Below, piece by piece: positions 20,785 through 29,901 of a stretch of DNA of 64,000 nt; position 1 is the stretch's first letter; each line of letters opens with the position of its first letter. The stretch spans positions 1-64,000 of the forward strand of contig CAIWHP010000130.1 of assembly GCA_903912445.1 (NCBI GenBank). The letters run 5' to 3'. The position numbers and the translations under genes were made by a program. Under the pieces are notes generated by a model that saw only the letters and a list, made by a program, of their open reading frames with translations, made no database searches and was not told the DNA's origin. This DNA is from an uncultured Lentisphaerota bacterium. GTDB taxonomy: Bacteria; Verrucomicrobiota; Kiritimatiellia; CAIQIC01.

Positions 20785-20812
20785 TTGACGCGTCGCTGCG
20801 GGATGCTAGCGT
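20785..20812 (+). promoter_or_regulatory. Sigma-70-like promoter for the 78-residue gene
   Basis: TTGACG (20785-20790) and TAGCGT (20807-20812) are separated by 16 bases. The predicted start of transcription is about 30 bases before the ATG at 20852. The position and the terminator upstream make a promoter here reasonable. Confidence 0.5.
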
Positions 20813-20851
20813 AAAAGGCGGCACAGGTCTTTTCAAAGAGGGAGGCCGGTC

Positions 20852-21088
20852 ATGGACGAGTATGTTGTGGTGGTGTTTCCCGACGACCGGGAGGTGAACC
20901 TTGATCACCGACCGTATGGGCGCACGAATCATATCCTGAAGGTGGAAACCGGGACACACGCCTTCGACCTCGGTACGCCGCGCAACTATCGTCCGGCCAG
21001 CCAGACCAGGCAGGTCGTGGATACCGATTTGGCCCATCCCCTGGAGGTGATCTTTGAAAAAAAATCACGCAAGGCGCGGGTCCGTTAA
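20852..21088 (+). CDS. Small protein of unknown function
   Basis: This 78-residue protein begins MDEYVVVVFPDDREVNLDHR. It has no signal peptide or transmembrane helix and no family I recognise. The ATG follows GGGAGGCCGGTC, a good ribosome binding site. Its 3' end overlaps the next gene (patatin lipoprotein) by 35 bases in another frame, so the two are probably co-translated. The hydrophilic charged composition and ordinary codon use support a real gene. Confidence 0.6.
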   Translation: MDEYVVVVFPDDREVNLDHRPYGRTNHILKVETGTHAFDLGTPRNYRPASQTRQVVDTDLAHPLEVIFEKKSRKARVR

Positions 21089-22493
21089 CCGGGGCTGGGC
21101 GAACCGGGTCATGGCGCTGGCCGGCGGGGTGTTGCTGCTGGCGGGCTGTGCGCATCTCAACGAGCCCCTGCGGCAGTTCAACGCGCAGGCGGGCTATCGT
21201 TTCGCCAACCTGTCACGGGGGACGAACAGCGACGAGGTCTTCATCATCCTGGCCTGCTCCGGCGGCGGCACGCGCGCCGCCGCCTTTGCGTACGGTGCAC
21301 TGGAGCAGCTGCGCACCAATCAGATTGCTGTGGAGGGGGCCACGAAACGGGTGTTGGACGAGGTGGACGTCATCTCGTCGGTTTCGGGCGGCAGTTTCCC
21401 GGCCGCCTACTACGCCTTGTACGGCGAGCGCCTCTTCGTGGATTTTCCGGACCGCTTCCTGAACAAGGACATTCAAGGCGCGCTGTTTTGGAACATCGCG
21501 CTGCGGCCGCAGAACTGGGTCCGGCTGGCTTCCCCGTGGTTCTCCCGCAGCGATCTGGCGGCCGAATATTATGACCGCCAGCTTTTCGGTGGCGCGAGCT
21601 ACTCCAACCTGTTGGCGCGCGGGCGGCCCTTTCTGATGGTCAATGCCACCGACATGACGCTGGGTGCGCCGTTGGAATTTACTCAGGCCCAGTTTGACTT
21701 TTTGTACTCCGACCTGCTCCCGCTTTCCGTGGCGCGGGCGGTGACGGCCTCGTCCGCGTTTCCTGGCCTGCTGGCGCCCATCACTCTGCGGAATTTCCCG
21801 GCCGGCCCGGCTTATCAGCCGCTTCCGTGGATCGCGTTGGCGCTGGAGGATCGGGACCTCAACCTGCGCCGGTACCGGCATGCGGTCAGGCTGCAATCCT
21901 ATCTGGATAAAACCAACCGGCCCTATCTGCATCTGCTCGATGGCGGGGTGGCGGACAATCTGGGGTTGCGCGGCCCCCTCTGGTCGCTGGAGTCCGGCGA
22001 CTGGGAGTGGAGCCTGCGGCGCGACATCGAGAACGGCAAGGTCAAGACGGTGGTGATCATCTCCGTGGACGCCCGGACCGAGCCCGCTGTGCAATGGGAT
22101 CGGCGCGCAAGGGTACCCGGCGCGGTGCCGGTGCTGGCTGCGGCGGGTGTCGAGCCGATGGCCAACTATTCTTTCGAGACCGCCATGCGCCTCCAGGAAA
22201 AATTCAAAGCCTGGCAGCAGGAAGGCGCCCTGTATGCCCTCCTGCGCAACGCGCTCCGCGATCCCGCCCAGCAGTCCTGGTACGCGCATACCCCGCAGCA
22301 CGACGTCCGCTACTACGCCGTGCACCTCAGCTTCGAGGCCATTCGCGAGGAGGCCTGGCGGCATTATTGCAACAACATCGACACGAGCTTTTGCCTGTCC
22401 ACCAACGAGGTGGCGAACCTGCGTCTTTGGGGCGCAAAGCTGCTTAAGCAGAACGCCGCCTACCAGAAGTTTCTCAAAGATTATGCGCCTTGA
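21054..22493 (+). CDS. Patatin-like phospholipase lipoprotein
   Basis: This 479-residue predicted lipid acyl hydrolase starts at a TTG (21054) six bases after a perfect GGAGG. The leader ends in a lipobox, LLLAGC, with the lipid-modified cysteine at 32. The oxyanion-type loop is ACSGGGTRAAAFAYGAL (68-84). The nucleophile is likely S111 in ISSVSGGSFPAAY, and the catalytic Asp is D296 in LLDGGVADNLG, giving the patatin Ser-Asp dyad. It should be anchored to the outer or inner membrane and act on phospholipids or lipids. The upstream 78-residue gene overlaps it by 35 bases. Confidence 0.85.
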   Translation: MKKNHARRGSVNRGWANRVMALAGGVLLLAGCAHLNEPLRQFNAQAGYRFANLSRGTNSDEVFIILACSGGGTRAAAFAYGALEQLRTNQIAVEGATKRVLDEVDVISSVSGGSFPAAYYALYGERLFVDFPDRFLNKDIQGALFWNIALRPQNWVRLASPWFSRSDLAAEYYDRQLFGGASYSNLLARGRPFLMVNATDMTLGAPLEFTQAQFDFLYSDLLPLSVARAVTASSAFPGLLAPITLRNFPAGPAYQPLPWIALALEDRDLNLRRYRHAVRLQSYLDKTNRPYLHLLDGGVADNLGLRGPLWSLESGDWEWSLRRDIENGKVKTVVIISVDARTEPAVQWDRRARVPGAVPVLAAAGVEPMANYSFETAMRLQEKFKAWQQEGALYALLRNALRDPAQQSWYAHTPQHDVRYYAVHLSFEAIREEAWRHYCNNIDTSFCLSTNEVANLRLWGAKLLKQNAAYQKFLKDYAP

Positions 22494-22554
22494 CCCGCGC
22501 GCTTCCGCCGTGGCCGTCCCGGGCGCGGGGTGGGGTGCCTCGCACGTTTGTGCG

Positions 22555-22583
22555 ATAGACTTGCTCGCGGCGCGTGCTATATA
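22555..22583 (+). promoter_or_regulatory. Extended -10 promoter before the DUF4159 gene
   Basis: TGCTATATA at 22575-22583 is an extended -10 (TGn plus TATATA). The weak -35 ATAGAC lies 17 bases upstream at 22555-22560. It is about 55 bases before the ATG at 22637. Confidence 0.4.
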
Positions 22584-22636
22584 TGTCCATGGTGACGGTG
22601 AGCGCAATGGGCGCTCCACATTGAAGGGAGCCGAAG

Positions 22637-24154
22637 ATGAAGAAGTTATTGCTGATCGCGAGCACGGTGGCGCTGGGCGCGAGCCTGGCCCAGGCCTATG
22701 TCCTGTTCAAGGGCGATGGTTCCGACGAACCGGGTTTCGTGGCGCCGCAACAGGGCGGGCCCCCGCCGCCGCCGCCGTCGCACATCGCTTCGGCCGAGAC
22801 GTACATTCCGTATCCTGGTCCCCCGGCCGCCCCGATGGCGCGCTCCGAGAAGAAGAATCCGCCGAACCCGCCGGTCCTGTTCTGCAAGCTGAAATCCCCG
22901 CAGGGTCCGCTGGATTGGGCCGCGCGGCCGAACGACCTGAACAACCTGCTCAAGAGCATGAAGGGTATGCTCAACGTCAACTTCTCGATGGAAGCCCGTG
23001 ACCTCGCGGAAATTGACACCAACCCGGAGAAGAACCCGATCCTGTACCGCACGGGCCACTTCCACTTCCAGCATACGGAAGCGGAACGCAAGCGCCTGCG
23101 CGACTACCTGCTCAACGGCGGGATGATCATCTATGATGCCGGCATGGGTTCGCTGCCGTTCTATAACTCCGCGAAGGAAGAGCTCGCCGCCATCTTCCCG
23201 GAAATCCCGACGCAGCGCCTGAGCGCCGATCACCCGATCTTCCACTCCTACTATGATGTGGATCAGGTGACCTACCGCGCCGGCGTCCGCAAGGCCGGCT
23301 ACAAGAACAACGATCCGTGGCTCGAAGGCGTCACGATCGACTGCCGCACGGTGGCGGTCGTCTCGCGCTTCGGCATGGGCATCGGCTGGGACGCGGTGAA
23401 CGACGAGGCCATCCAGGGCTACTCCGTCGAATCTTCGCAGAAGCTCGGCATCAACCTGGTTTCCTACGCCACCGCGCAGCGCGCATGGGCCAAGACGCTC
23501 GCTCACGCGATGTCGCTGTCCGACGCCAGCGCGACCACGGCCGGCAAGGTCGCGCTCGTCCAGGTGATCTACGAAGGCGAGTGGAAGACCCGTCACAAGG
23601 GCCTCTCGATCCTGCTGCACCAGTTCAACCAGAAGACCGAGATCCCGGTGAAGTTCAACCTCGCGGAGCGCAAGCTCTCCGACGCGCGCATCTTCGATTC
23701 GCCGATCCTCTACATGACCGGCCACGAAAACTTCCAGCTCTCGGCCGCCGAGGTGGCGAACCTGCGCAAGTATCTCCAGAACGGCGGGCTCCTCTTCGCC
23801 GAAGCCTGCTGCGGTCGCAAGGCCTTCGACGTCGCCTTCCATCGCGAGATGTCCAAGGTGTTGCCCGAGACTCCGCTGGCCGCGCTGGCGGGCACCTCGC
23901 CGCTCTTCGCGATGCCCAACAAGATCGCCAGCGTCGGCGTCACCCCTGCGCTCATGGCGCAGATGGGCAACCGCTCGATGATCGAGCCCAAGGTCGAGTG
24001 CGCCGACATCAAGGGCCATCACAGCATCATCTACAGCCCCTACGGCCTGGCCGGCGGCTGGGAAATGTCGCAGAGTCCCTACGGCTACAGCTATGACGAG
24101 GCCGGTTCGATGGCGCTCGGCGAGAACATCCTGCTCTACGCCGTCACCCAGTAA
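22637..24154 (+). CDS. Exported protein with two DUF4159 domains
   Basis: This 505-residue protein has a signal peptide (MKKLLLIASTVALGASLAQA) followed by a Pro-rich linker. Two similar domains follow. One has PILYRTGHFHFQHTEAERKR and LRDYLLNGGMIIYDA (about 140-175). The other has PILYMTGHENFQLSAAEVAN and LRKYLQNGGLLFAEACCG (about 355-400). This repeated pattern is typical of DUF4159, which has a class I glutamine-amidotransferase-like fold and no assigned reaction. Two copies in one exported chain is a common verrucomicrobial layout. It is monocistronic, with a promoter before it and a strong terminator after it. Confidence 0.8.
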   Translation: MKKLLLIASTVALGASLAQAYVLFKGDGSDEPGFVAPQQGGPPPPPPSHIASAETYIPYPGPPAAPMARSEKKNPPNPPVLFCKLKSPQGPLDWAARPNDLNNLLKSMKGMLNVNFSMEARDLAEIDTNPEKNPILYRTGHFHFQHTEAERKRLRDYLLNGGMIIYDAGMGSLPFYNSAKEELAAIFPEIPTQRLSADHPIFHSYYDVDQVTYRAGVRKAGYKNNDPWLEGVTIDCRTVAVVSRFGMGIGWDAVNDEAIQGYSVESSQKLGINLVSYATAQRAWAKTLAHAMSLSDASATTAGKVALVQVIYEGEWKTRHKGLSILLHQFNQKTEIPVKFNLAERKLSDARIFDSPILYMTGHENFQLSAAEVANLRKYLQNGGLLFAEACCGRKAFDVAFHREMSKVLPETPLAALAGTSPLFAMPNKIASVGVTPALMAQMGNRSMIEPKVECADIKGHHSIIYSPYGLAGGWEMSQSPYGYSYDEAGSMALGENILLYAVTQ

Positions 24155-24177
24155 GGCTCCCGTCCTCTGATGTGCAG

Positions 24178-24212
24178 CCGCCGGCGGACTCTTCCGCCGG
24201 CGGTTTTGTTTT
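24178..24212 (+). terminator. Strong intrinsic terminator
   Basis: CCGCCGGCGGA (24178-24188) and TCCGCCGGCGG (24193-24203) form a perfect 11-base-pair stem with a CTCT loop. It is followed by TTTTGTTTT. It ends the DUF4159 transcript 24 bases after the stop. Confidence 0.9.
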
Positions 24213-24263
24213 GGCGCTGGAACTGAACGGAGGGCGCCGTGCGCCCGCTGCGCCGGAAATGGT

Positions 24264-24292
24264 TTGACGGTGGCGCGAGGGCTTGGTGTTAT
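24264..24292 (+). promoter_or_regulatory. Sigma-70-like promoter before the aminopeptidase gene
   Basis: TTGACG (24264-24269) and TGTTAT (24287-24292) are 17 bases apart. Transcription would start near 24300, just before the ATG at 24322. This argues against any start codon upstream of that ATG. Confidence 0.6.
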
Positions 24293-24321
24293 CCGCGGGT
24301 GCAGTTCCCAAAGGACATGAC

Positions 24322-26973
24322 ATGAAAAGGACGCAAGCGGGTTGGGCGCTGATGCTCGCCGCCGGGCTGCTGGGCGCCGTGCGGGCGGAAGAGGGCCTGC
24401 AATGCGCCTGCGCTGCGCGCTGGCCGACGATTGCGCCCGGTGCCGGTGGCGAGGCCAGGTATGCGCCGGACCGCACCATCGAGATCGCGCGGCTCGCGCT
24501 CGATGTGACGCCCAACTTCGAAAAACGCACGATTGCAGCCGAGGCGACGTTCCAGTTCAAACCGATCGCGAAGCCGCTCGCCGAACTGCGGTTCGACGCG
24601 GTGGACCTGGTGGTGGATGCTGTTACCTCCAGCGCACCGGTGGCGTCGCACCAGGTCACCGACAAGGAAATCATCATCACCTTTGCCGAACCGATCCCGG
24701 CGGAGCGTGACACGAAGCTGGCCATCCGCTACCACGCGCAACCGGTCAAGGGCCTCTTCTTCCGCGTGCCGTCCAACGGCTACCCGACGAACGAAATCCA
24801 CCTCTGGACGCAGAGCCAGACCGAGGATGCGCGCCACTGGTTTCCGAGCCACGACTATCCGAACATGAAGTTCTCGTCGGAGATCACCTGCCACGTGCCG
24901 GAGGGCCTGGCCGTGATCTCCAACGGCCGGCAGGTTTCGGCCGTCAAGGAGCCGGCGACCGGCCTTGTCGCGGTGCGCTGGGTGCAGGAGAAGCCGCATG
25001 TCAATTACCTGCTCACGCTCGTCGCCGGGCGCTTTGTCACCCTGGAGGACAAGCTGCGCGACCTTCCGCTGCGCTTTTACGCGTTGCCCGGCGATGCGGC
25101 CGAGGCGCCGCTGACCTTCGCGCCAACGAAGGCGGCGATGGAGTTTTTCGAGCGCGAGATCGGGGTGCCCTATCCTTGGGCGCAGTACGGGCAGGTCGTC
25201 GTGCGCGACTTCACCTCCGGCGGCATGGAGAACACCACGCTGACCACGCTCTTCGACCGCACGCTGCACCGCGCCGACACGGAGAACATCACCTCCAGCG
25301 ACAGCCTCGTGGCGCACGAGCTGGCGCACCAATGGTTCGGCGACCTCGTGACGTGCAAGGACTGGAGCCACATCTGGCTCAACGAGGGCTTCGCCACCTA
25401 CTACGCCAGCCTGTTCGACGGCGCGCAGCAGGGGCGCGACCAGTTTCTGGCCGAGATGGTCGGCAACGCGCGCTGGATCTGCAAGCAGACCAACACCGCC
25501 GAGCGCGCGATGCAATGGCGGCGCTACAAGAACGCGTGGGAGCAGTTCGACTACCGCGCCTATCCCAAGGGCGCCTGGGTCCTGCACATGCTCCGCAGCC
25601 AGCTCGGCGACGACCTCTACCGCCGCTGCATCAAGACCTATCTCGACCGCCACGCCTACGGCACCGTTGTCACCGAGGATCTCAACCGCGTCATCGAGGA
25701 ACTCTCCGGTCGCTCCTTTGATCGCTTCTTCGATCAGTGGGTCTTCCACGGCGGCGTCCCGGAGCTGGACGTGGCCTATGCATGGCAGGCGACGAACCGG
25801 CTTGCCATGGTCAGCGTCAAGCAGACGCAGAAGGTCAGCGACGCGAGCTTGCTGTTCCAGTTCCCGCTCACCGTGCGTTTCAAGTCCAAGGCTGGCACGG
25901 TGGAGCAAACCGTGCAGGTGAAGGGGAAGGAAGAGGATTTCTATTTCCCGCTGGCGCAGGAGCCGGAGATCGTCCGTATCGATCCCGACACCGCCCTCCT
26001 CGCGCAGATCCGCTTCAAGCCGCCCAAGGCGATGCTCCTTGCGCAGCTCGTCGATGCCAGCGACATGGTTGGCCGCCTGCGCGCCGCCGAGCTGCTCGCG
26101 GAAAAGAAGGATGCCGAAACGGTGGCCGCGCTCAAGGCTGCGCTTAACCGCGACGCCTTCTATGGTGTCCGCGCCCGCTGCTCCGAGAGCCTGCGCGAAA
26201 TCCATACCCCGGAAGCGCTCGCCGCGCTCTGCGCCTCGACCGCCCAGCCCGATGCCCGCGCCCGCAACGCCGTGGTCAACGACATCGCTGGCTATTTCGG
26301 TCCGAGCGCTGCTGAAGCCCTGCAAAAAGTCCTTGTCTCCGAGCGCAACCCCGTCATTTGTGCCACCGCCTTGCGCGGCCTCGGCCCCTATCACGAGCCC
26401 GGCGTCCGGGCCTTGCTGCTGAAATATTTGGAGAGCGCTTCCTACCGCCAGCAACTCGCTGAGGCCGCTTTCGACGCGATGCGCGCGCAGGACGATCCAG
26501 CCTTTATTGCCCCGTTGCGCGCCGTGCTGGCCAAACGCGAGACGGACTTCGTCAAGGGCGCGTGCTTCGGCTCCGGCCTCGACGCGCTCGCGTGGCTGGC
26601 GCGCAACGAGAAGAACCGCGACGAGATCCGCAACTTCATCGCCGGTTGGCTCACCAGCCCGCGGCTGTCGCTGCAACTGGCGGCCATGCGCGCACTCGGC
26701 ACGCTGGAGGACCCGCAGGCCATCGCGCTGCTGCAGACTTTTGCCGGCGCCGCCAAGGAAACGCCGGAGCAGGAGACCGCCGCCAAGGCCATCGCCGCAC
26801 TCCGCGCGGTGAACAAGCCCAGCGACAACCTCAAGGATCTGCGCGAAGAACTGCTCAAGCTGCAAAAGGACAGCCAGCGCTTGGGCAAGGAACTTGACGA
26901 GATCAAGAAACGCCTCGACGCCGGAGTCCCCAAACCCGCCAGCACCAACGCCCCGGCGCAGCGCGCGAAATAA
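24322..26973 (+). CDS. Exported M1-family aminopeptidase with HEAT-like C-terminus
   Basis: This 883-residue zinc metallopeptidase has a signal peptide (about 1-25, ending AVRA). Its gluzincin active site is HELAH (332-336), with the third zinc ligand E355 in WLNEGFATYY. The exopeptidase motif SGGMENTT lies upstream. The catalytic domain is followed by a beta region and by HEAT-like helices (RLRAAELLAEKKDAETVAA and repeats). It ends in a short charged coiled-coil (ELLKLQKDSQRLGKELDEIK). The helical tail is longer than in E. coli PepN and may bind substrate or a partner. It should act in the periplasm or outside, trimming N-terminal residues. The promoter at 24264-24292 supports this start. 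Confidence 0.9.
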   Translation: MKRTQAGWALMLAAGLLGAVRAEEGLQCACAARWPTIAPGAGGEARYAPDRTIEIARLALDVTPNFEKRTIAAEATFQFKPIAKPLAELRFDAVDLVVDAVTSSAPVASHQVTDKEIIITFAEPIPAERDTKLAIRYHAQPVKGLFFRVPSNGYPTNEIHLWTQSQTEDARHWFPSHDYPNMKFSSEITCHVPEGLAVISNGRQVSAVKEPATGLVAVRWVQEKPHVNYLLTLVAGRFVTLEDKLRDLPLRFYALPGDAAEAPLTFAPTKAAMEFFEREIGVPYPWAQYGQVVVRDFTSGGMENTTLTTLFDRTLHRADTENITSSDSLVAHELAHQWFGDLVTCKDWSHIWLNEGFATYYASLFDGAQQGRDQFLAEMVGNARWICKQTNTAERAMQWRRYKNAWEQFDYRAYPKGAWVLHMLRSQLGDDLYRRCIKTYLDRHAYGTVVTEDLNRVIEELSGRSFDRFFDQWVFHGGVPELDVAYAWQATNRLAMVSVKQTQKVSDASLLFQFPLTVRFKSKAGTVEQTVQVKGKEEDFYFPLAQEPEIVRIDPDTALLAQIRFKPPKAMLLAQLVDASDMVGRLRAAELLAEKKDAETVAALKAALNRDAFYGVRARCSESLREIHTPEALAALCASTAQPDARARNAVVNDIAGYFGPSAAEALQKVLVSERNPVICATALRGLGPYHEPGVRALLLKYLESASYRQQLAEAAFDAMRAQDDPAFIAPLRAVLAKRETDFVKGACFGSGLDALAWLARNEKNRDEIRNFIAGWLTSPRLSLQLAAMRALGTLEDPQAIALLQTFAGAAKETPEQETAAKAIAALRAVNKPSDNLKDLREELLKLQKDSQRLGKELDEIKKRLDAGVPKPASTNAPAQRAK

Positions 26974-26994
26974 GCGTGCTGCCGCCCAATCGAA

Positions 26995-27022
26995 AGAGGT
27001 CAGAAGTCCGTGGTCAGAGGTC
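26995..27022. repeat. AGAGGTCAG-type short repeat
   Basis: AGAGGTCAG, then a GGTCAGAGGTC unit, occur within 28 bases. The same units recur at 30771-30800. Both lie in gaps flanking the polysaccharide-export operon. Confidence 0.5.
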
Positions 27023-27212
27023 TGGCGGGGGCGTTTAAGAGCTTGTTGCGTTGCTGCAACCGCGAGGGGCTCGCCAAGCTCTCGATGAGACCCATAGGTC
27101 GTATGTGACGCCGCGCCCATCGCGTGCCCTGCCGGCTGGTGGTGAGTTGGTTCCGTCCAAGCACTACGCAGGGGGCGAGCCAACCGCCGTCAAGAGTCGG
27201 TTTTTCCAGCGT

Positions 27213-28292
27213 TCAGGCCGGGGGCAAGAAGTCGGCGAGGAGCGCGCGGAGTTCCTGCTCGACGGGGCGGGCGAGGACTTCGCGGAGCCGGCGTTGCTGG
27301 GCGGACAGTATATCCGCGCGTAGGGCGTGGTCGCTGGTGACACGATGAATCAGCTCGGCGAGATCTGCAGGAGAAGCGTCGTCATACATCGCGCCCGCGT
27401 CGCCGAGCGCCTCGGTCGTGCCGCCGGCATCGCGCGCGAGCACCGGCAGGCCGTGGAACATGGCCTCGACCAGCGGCGCGCCGTAGCCTTCGTGCGCGCT
27501 GCACGAGACGAACAGATCGGCGAGTTTGTAATAGGCGAGCAGCCCGGCGGGCGAGGCAAAGCCTTCGAAGCAGATGTTGGGCACATCGAGGTCGCCGCCC
27601 AGCATCTTGAGCATGGTGAAGTAACGCGGGCAGCTGCGGTCGGAGCCGACGAGCAGCAGCCGGCTGAACGGGTTGATGCGGAAGTGATAATAGGCATACG
27701 CTTGGATCAGGTCCTCGACCCGTTTATTGGGTGCGATGCGGCCCACGTAGAGCAGGGTGGTCAGCGGCGCGGCCACCCGCCCCGTGAGCTCCTGATCTGG
27801 CTTCAGTTCCGGCGGCGGCGCACGGAACAGTAGCGGGAAGACGCGGGCGCCCGGCGCGCCGAGCGCGGCGAGGTCTTCGGCGTCGAAGCGCGAGACGGCC
27901 CAGACCGCCGCGCAGCGCTGCGCCAGCGGCGCCACCTGGGCGCGTGCGGCTTCGAGCTGCGCGACCAGGGCGTCGTCATAGCCGCGGAAGAAATGCGGCG
28001 GCGTGATGTTGTGATAGACGAGGATTTTCCGCGCGGCGCTGGCTGCAAATTTCCCGGCGGCGGGCGAGGCGAGGCCGAAATGATGGAGCGCCACATCGGT
28101 TGGTCCGCCCGCGTAGGAGTCCAGCGGTCGGCAATCGGCGCGCAGGGTGGGGGAGACGTGCGCCGGGTCGGCAAAGATGTCGGAGGCCAGGCCCCAGCGG
28201 CGGAAGAGGTCGCGCAGGATGACCGCTTGCTGCGAGATGGCGTCGCCATCGGCATAGCCGGCCAGCAGTTGATCGATGCGGGGCGTGTTCAT
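27213..28292 (-). CDS. Family 4 glycosyltransferase (GT-B fold)
   Basis: This 359-residue cytoplasmic or membrane-peripheral enzyme should transfer a sugar from a nucleotide donor. The C-terminal donor domain shows LLYVGRIAPNKRVEDLIQAY, CFEGFASPAGLLAYYKLADL, and the SAHEGYGAPLVEAMFHGLPV segment with its E-x7-E pattern. The N-terminal acceptor half has VALHHFGLAS and KILVYHNITPPHFF. The ATG at 28292 overlaps the stop of the 143-residue gene upstream (ATGA). It is the last gene of the export operon, so it probably builds the exported polysaccharide. The donor and acceptor cannot be read from sequence. Confidence 0.88.
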   Translation of the reverse strand: MNTPRIDQLLAGYADGDAISQQAVILRDLFRRWGLASDIFADPAHVSPTLRADCRPLDSYAGGPTDVALHHFGLASPAAGKFAASAARKILVYHNITPPHFFRGYDDALVAQLEAARAQVAPLAQRCAAVWAVSRFDAEDLAALGAPGARVFPLLFRAPPPELKPDQELTGRVAAPLTTLLYVGRIAPNKRVEDLIQAYAYYHFRINPFSRLLLVGSDRSCPRYFTMLKMLGGDLDVPNICFEGFASPAGLLAYYKLADLFVSCSAHEGYGAPLVEAMFHGLPVLARDAGGTTEALGDAGAMYDDASPADLAELIHRVTSDHALRADILSAQQRRLREVLARPVEQELRALLADFLPPA

Positions 28293-28720
28293 TTCAGCTT
28301 CTCTTCCAAGGCGGCGAGCCGGCGCTGGAGTTCGCGGATTTCCTGCGCGCGCTGGCGGTGCTCGCACTCCAGGGCGCTGGAATATAAATGATTGATCAGG
28401 TTCTGCCGATTGGTGATCCGGTCATGCTGGTAGCGCAGCACCTTCCACAGCACGCGCTTGATCCGGGCGGTGGCCGCGCCCAGCCAGCCACGCTTGCGCG
28501 GGATTTCAAAGGGGAGCGTATCCACGTTGTCGCGATAGCGGAGCAGGCGCAGCAACTCGGCGCCGTACGCAGCCTCGGAGGCGACGGCTTGCAGGCGCAG
28601 GGCGCTGATCGCCTCGGCCATCGCATAGGGCTTTTGCCCGGCGGGCCGCTGTTGCGCCGCGGCGGCGAGTTCGGCGCCGAGATCGGCGCTGCGGTCCTGG
28701 CCATTGATGACGAGTTTCAT
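28289..28720 (-). CDS. Unknown coiled-coil protein of the export operon
   Basis: The 143-residue protein begins MKLVINGQDRSADLGAELAA and ends with a heptad-like charged helix (AQEIRELQRRLAALEEKLK), a probable coiled coil. The middle has an Arg-rich amphipathic segment (TARIKRVLWKVLRYQHDR) that could touch the membrane. No family is recognised. It overlaps the ABC ATPase gene upstream and the glycosyltransferase gene downstream by four bases each. That strongly suggests it works with them in polysaccharide assembly or export, perhaps as a scaffold. Confidence 0.65.
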   Translation of the reverse strand: MKLVINGQDRSADLGAELAAAAQQRPAGQKPYAMAEAISALRLQAVASEAAYGAELLRLLRYRDNVDTLPFEIPRKRGWLGAATARIKRVLWKVLRYQHDRITNRQNLINHLYSSALECEHRQRAQEIRELQRRLAALEEKLK

Positions 28721-29901
28721 AAGGCGGGCCGGTGTTCCCAGGCGGTGTCCAGGTGCAGGAGGCCCTTGTGCTGGGAGTCGTCCTTGACCATGAACGGATG
28801 GAGGTCCTCCTGCCGGTGATACTGCACGCTGTGGTCCCACGAGTGGATCGCCAGCGAGAGGAAAAAGCGCCCGGCCATCAGCGTCAGCGGATGGATGGTC
28901 AAGCGCATGACGCCGTCGCCCGCGATGGTCTCCAGCGGGATCTTGGCGATCTGTGTGTTGGAGCCAAAGACATAGATGCCGTTGCCGGTCTTCAGGTTGA
29001 ACCCAAAGACTGGTTTCTCGATGCGATGGTTGGCGTGATAGTGCACTTCGATGACCATCGGTTGGCCGGTGGTGAAGACCACGGTCTCGTGGCCGGCCGC
29101 GTCGAGCAGGCGCACGGCGCGGATTTCCACCTCGCGCGTGCCGTGTTCCTCAACGTTCAGCAGGCCGATGCGCACCATGTAGGATTTCAGATAATTGAAG
29201 ATCACCTCGGAGGGCGGGCCGCGCTGGATCAGCGCCCCCTTGTGGATGAGGATGACCTCGTCGCAGAACTGCTCGACCGTCTCGAGCGCGTGCGAGACGA
29301 GCAGGATGGTCTTGCCGCGCCGCTTGAAGTCGCGGATGCGATCGAGGCACTTCATCTGGAACGCCGTGTCGCCGACCGCGAGCACCTCGTCCACCAGCAG
29401 CACGTCCGGGTTCATCTCCACGGCGACGGCGAAGGCGAGCCGCACGTACATGCCGCTGGAGTAGTGCTTCACGGGCATGTCGATGAACTCGCGCAGGCCG
29501 GCGAAATCCACGATGGCGTCGAACCGCCGCCGGACGTCCTCCTGCGGGATGCCGAGGATTGCGGCGTTCAGGAAGACATTCTCGCGCCCGGAAAGGTCGG
29601 GGTGGAAGCCCGCGCCCAGCTCCAGCAGCGACGAGATGCGGCCCGCCACGCGCACGCTGCCCTCGGTGGGCGTGATCGTGCCCGCCAGCAGGCCGAGCAG
29701 CGAGCTTTTGCCCGAGCCGTTCGGCCCGATGACGCCGATGGTCCGGCCCGGCTCGATGGCGAAGTTCAGCCCGCGCACCGCCCAGAAATCCTCCATCGGC
29801 TTGCGCCGGAACGTGTGCTTGAGCGCCTCGCGCAGCGTGGGGGCGCCGACGCCCGCCTTGCGGTAGCGCTTGCCGAGGTTCTGGGCTTCGATGGCGATCA
29901 T
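28717..29901 (-). CDS. Polysaccharide ABC transporter ATP-binding protein (Wzt type)
   Basis: This 394-residue ATPase powers export of a polysaccharide such as O-antigen or teichoic-acid-like glycan. Walker A is GPNGSGKSS, the signature is HYSSGMYVRLAFA, Walker B is VLLVDEVLAVGD, and the H-loop is LLVSHALE. After the ATPase (about 1-250) comes a beta-sandwich C-terminal domain (about 255-394) typical of Wzt proteins that bind the modified polysaccharide end. The ATG at 29901 overlaps the permease gene stop, and the downstream gene overlaps its stop. The whole unit is a compact Wzm/Wzt export operon. Confidence 0.93.
   Translation of the reverse strand: MIAIEAQNLGKRYRKAGVGAPTLREALKHTFRRKPMEDFWAVRGLNFAIEPGRTIGVIGPNGSGKSSLLGLLAGTITPTEGSVRVAGRISSLLELGAGFHPDLSGRENVFLNAAILGIPQEDVRRRFDAIVDFAGLREFIDMPVKHYSSGMYVRLAFAVAVEMNPDVLLVDEVLAVGDTAFQMKCLDRIRDFKRRGKTILLVSHALETVEQFCDEVILIHKGALIQRGPPSEVIFNYLKSYMVRIGLLNVEEHGTREVEIRAVRLLDAAGHETVVFTTGQPMVIEVHYHANHRIEKPVFGFNLKTGNGIYVFGSNTQIAKIPLETIAGDGVMRLTIHPLTLMAGRFFLSLAIHSWDHSVQYHRQEDLHPFMVKDDSQHKGLLHLDTAWEHRPAL

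Noticed and set aside
24289-27183. A 964-codon open frame on the minus strand opposite the aminopeptidase gene
   Set aside because: It has no recognisable motif, and the M1 aminopeptidase with HELAH is clearly the coding strand.
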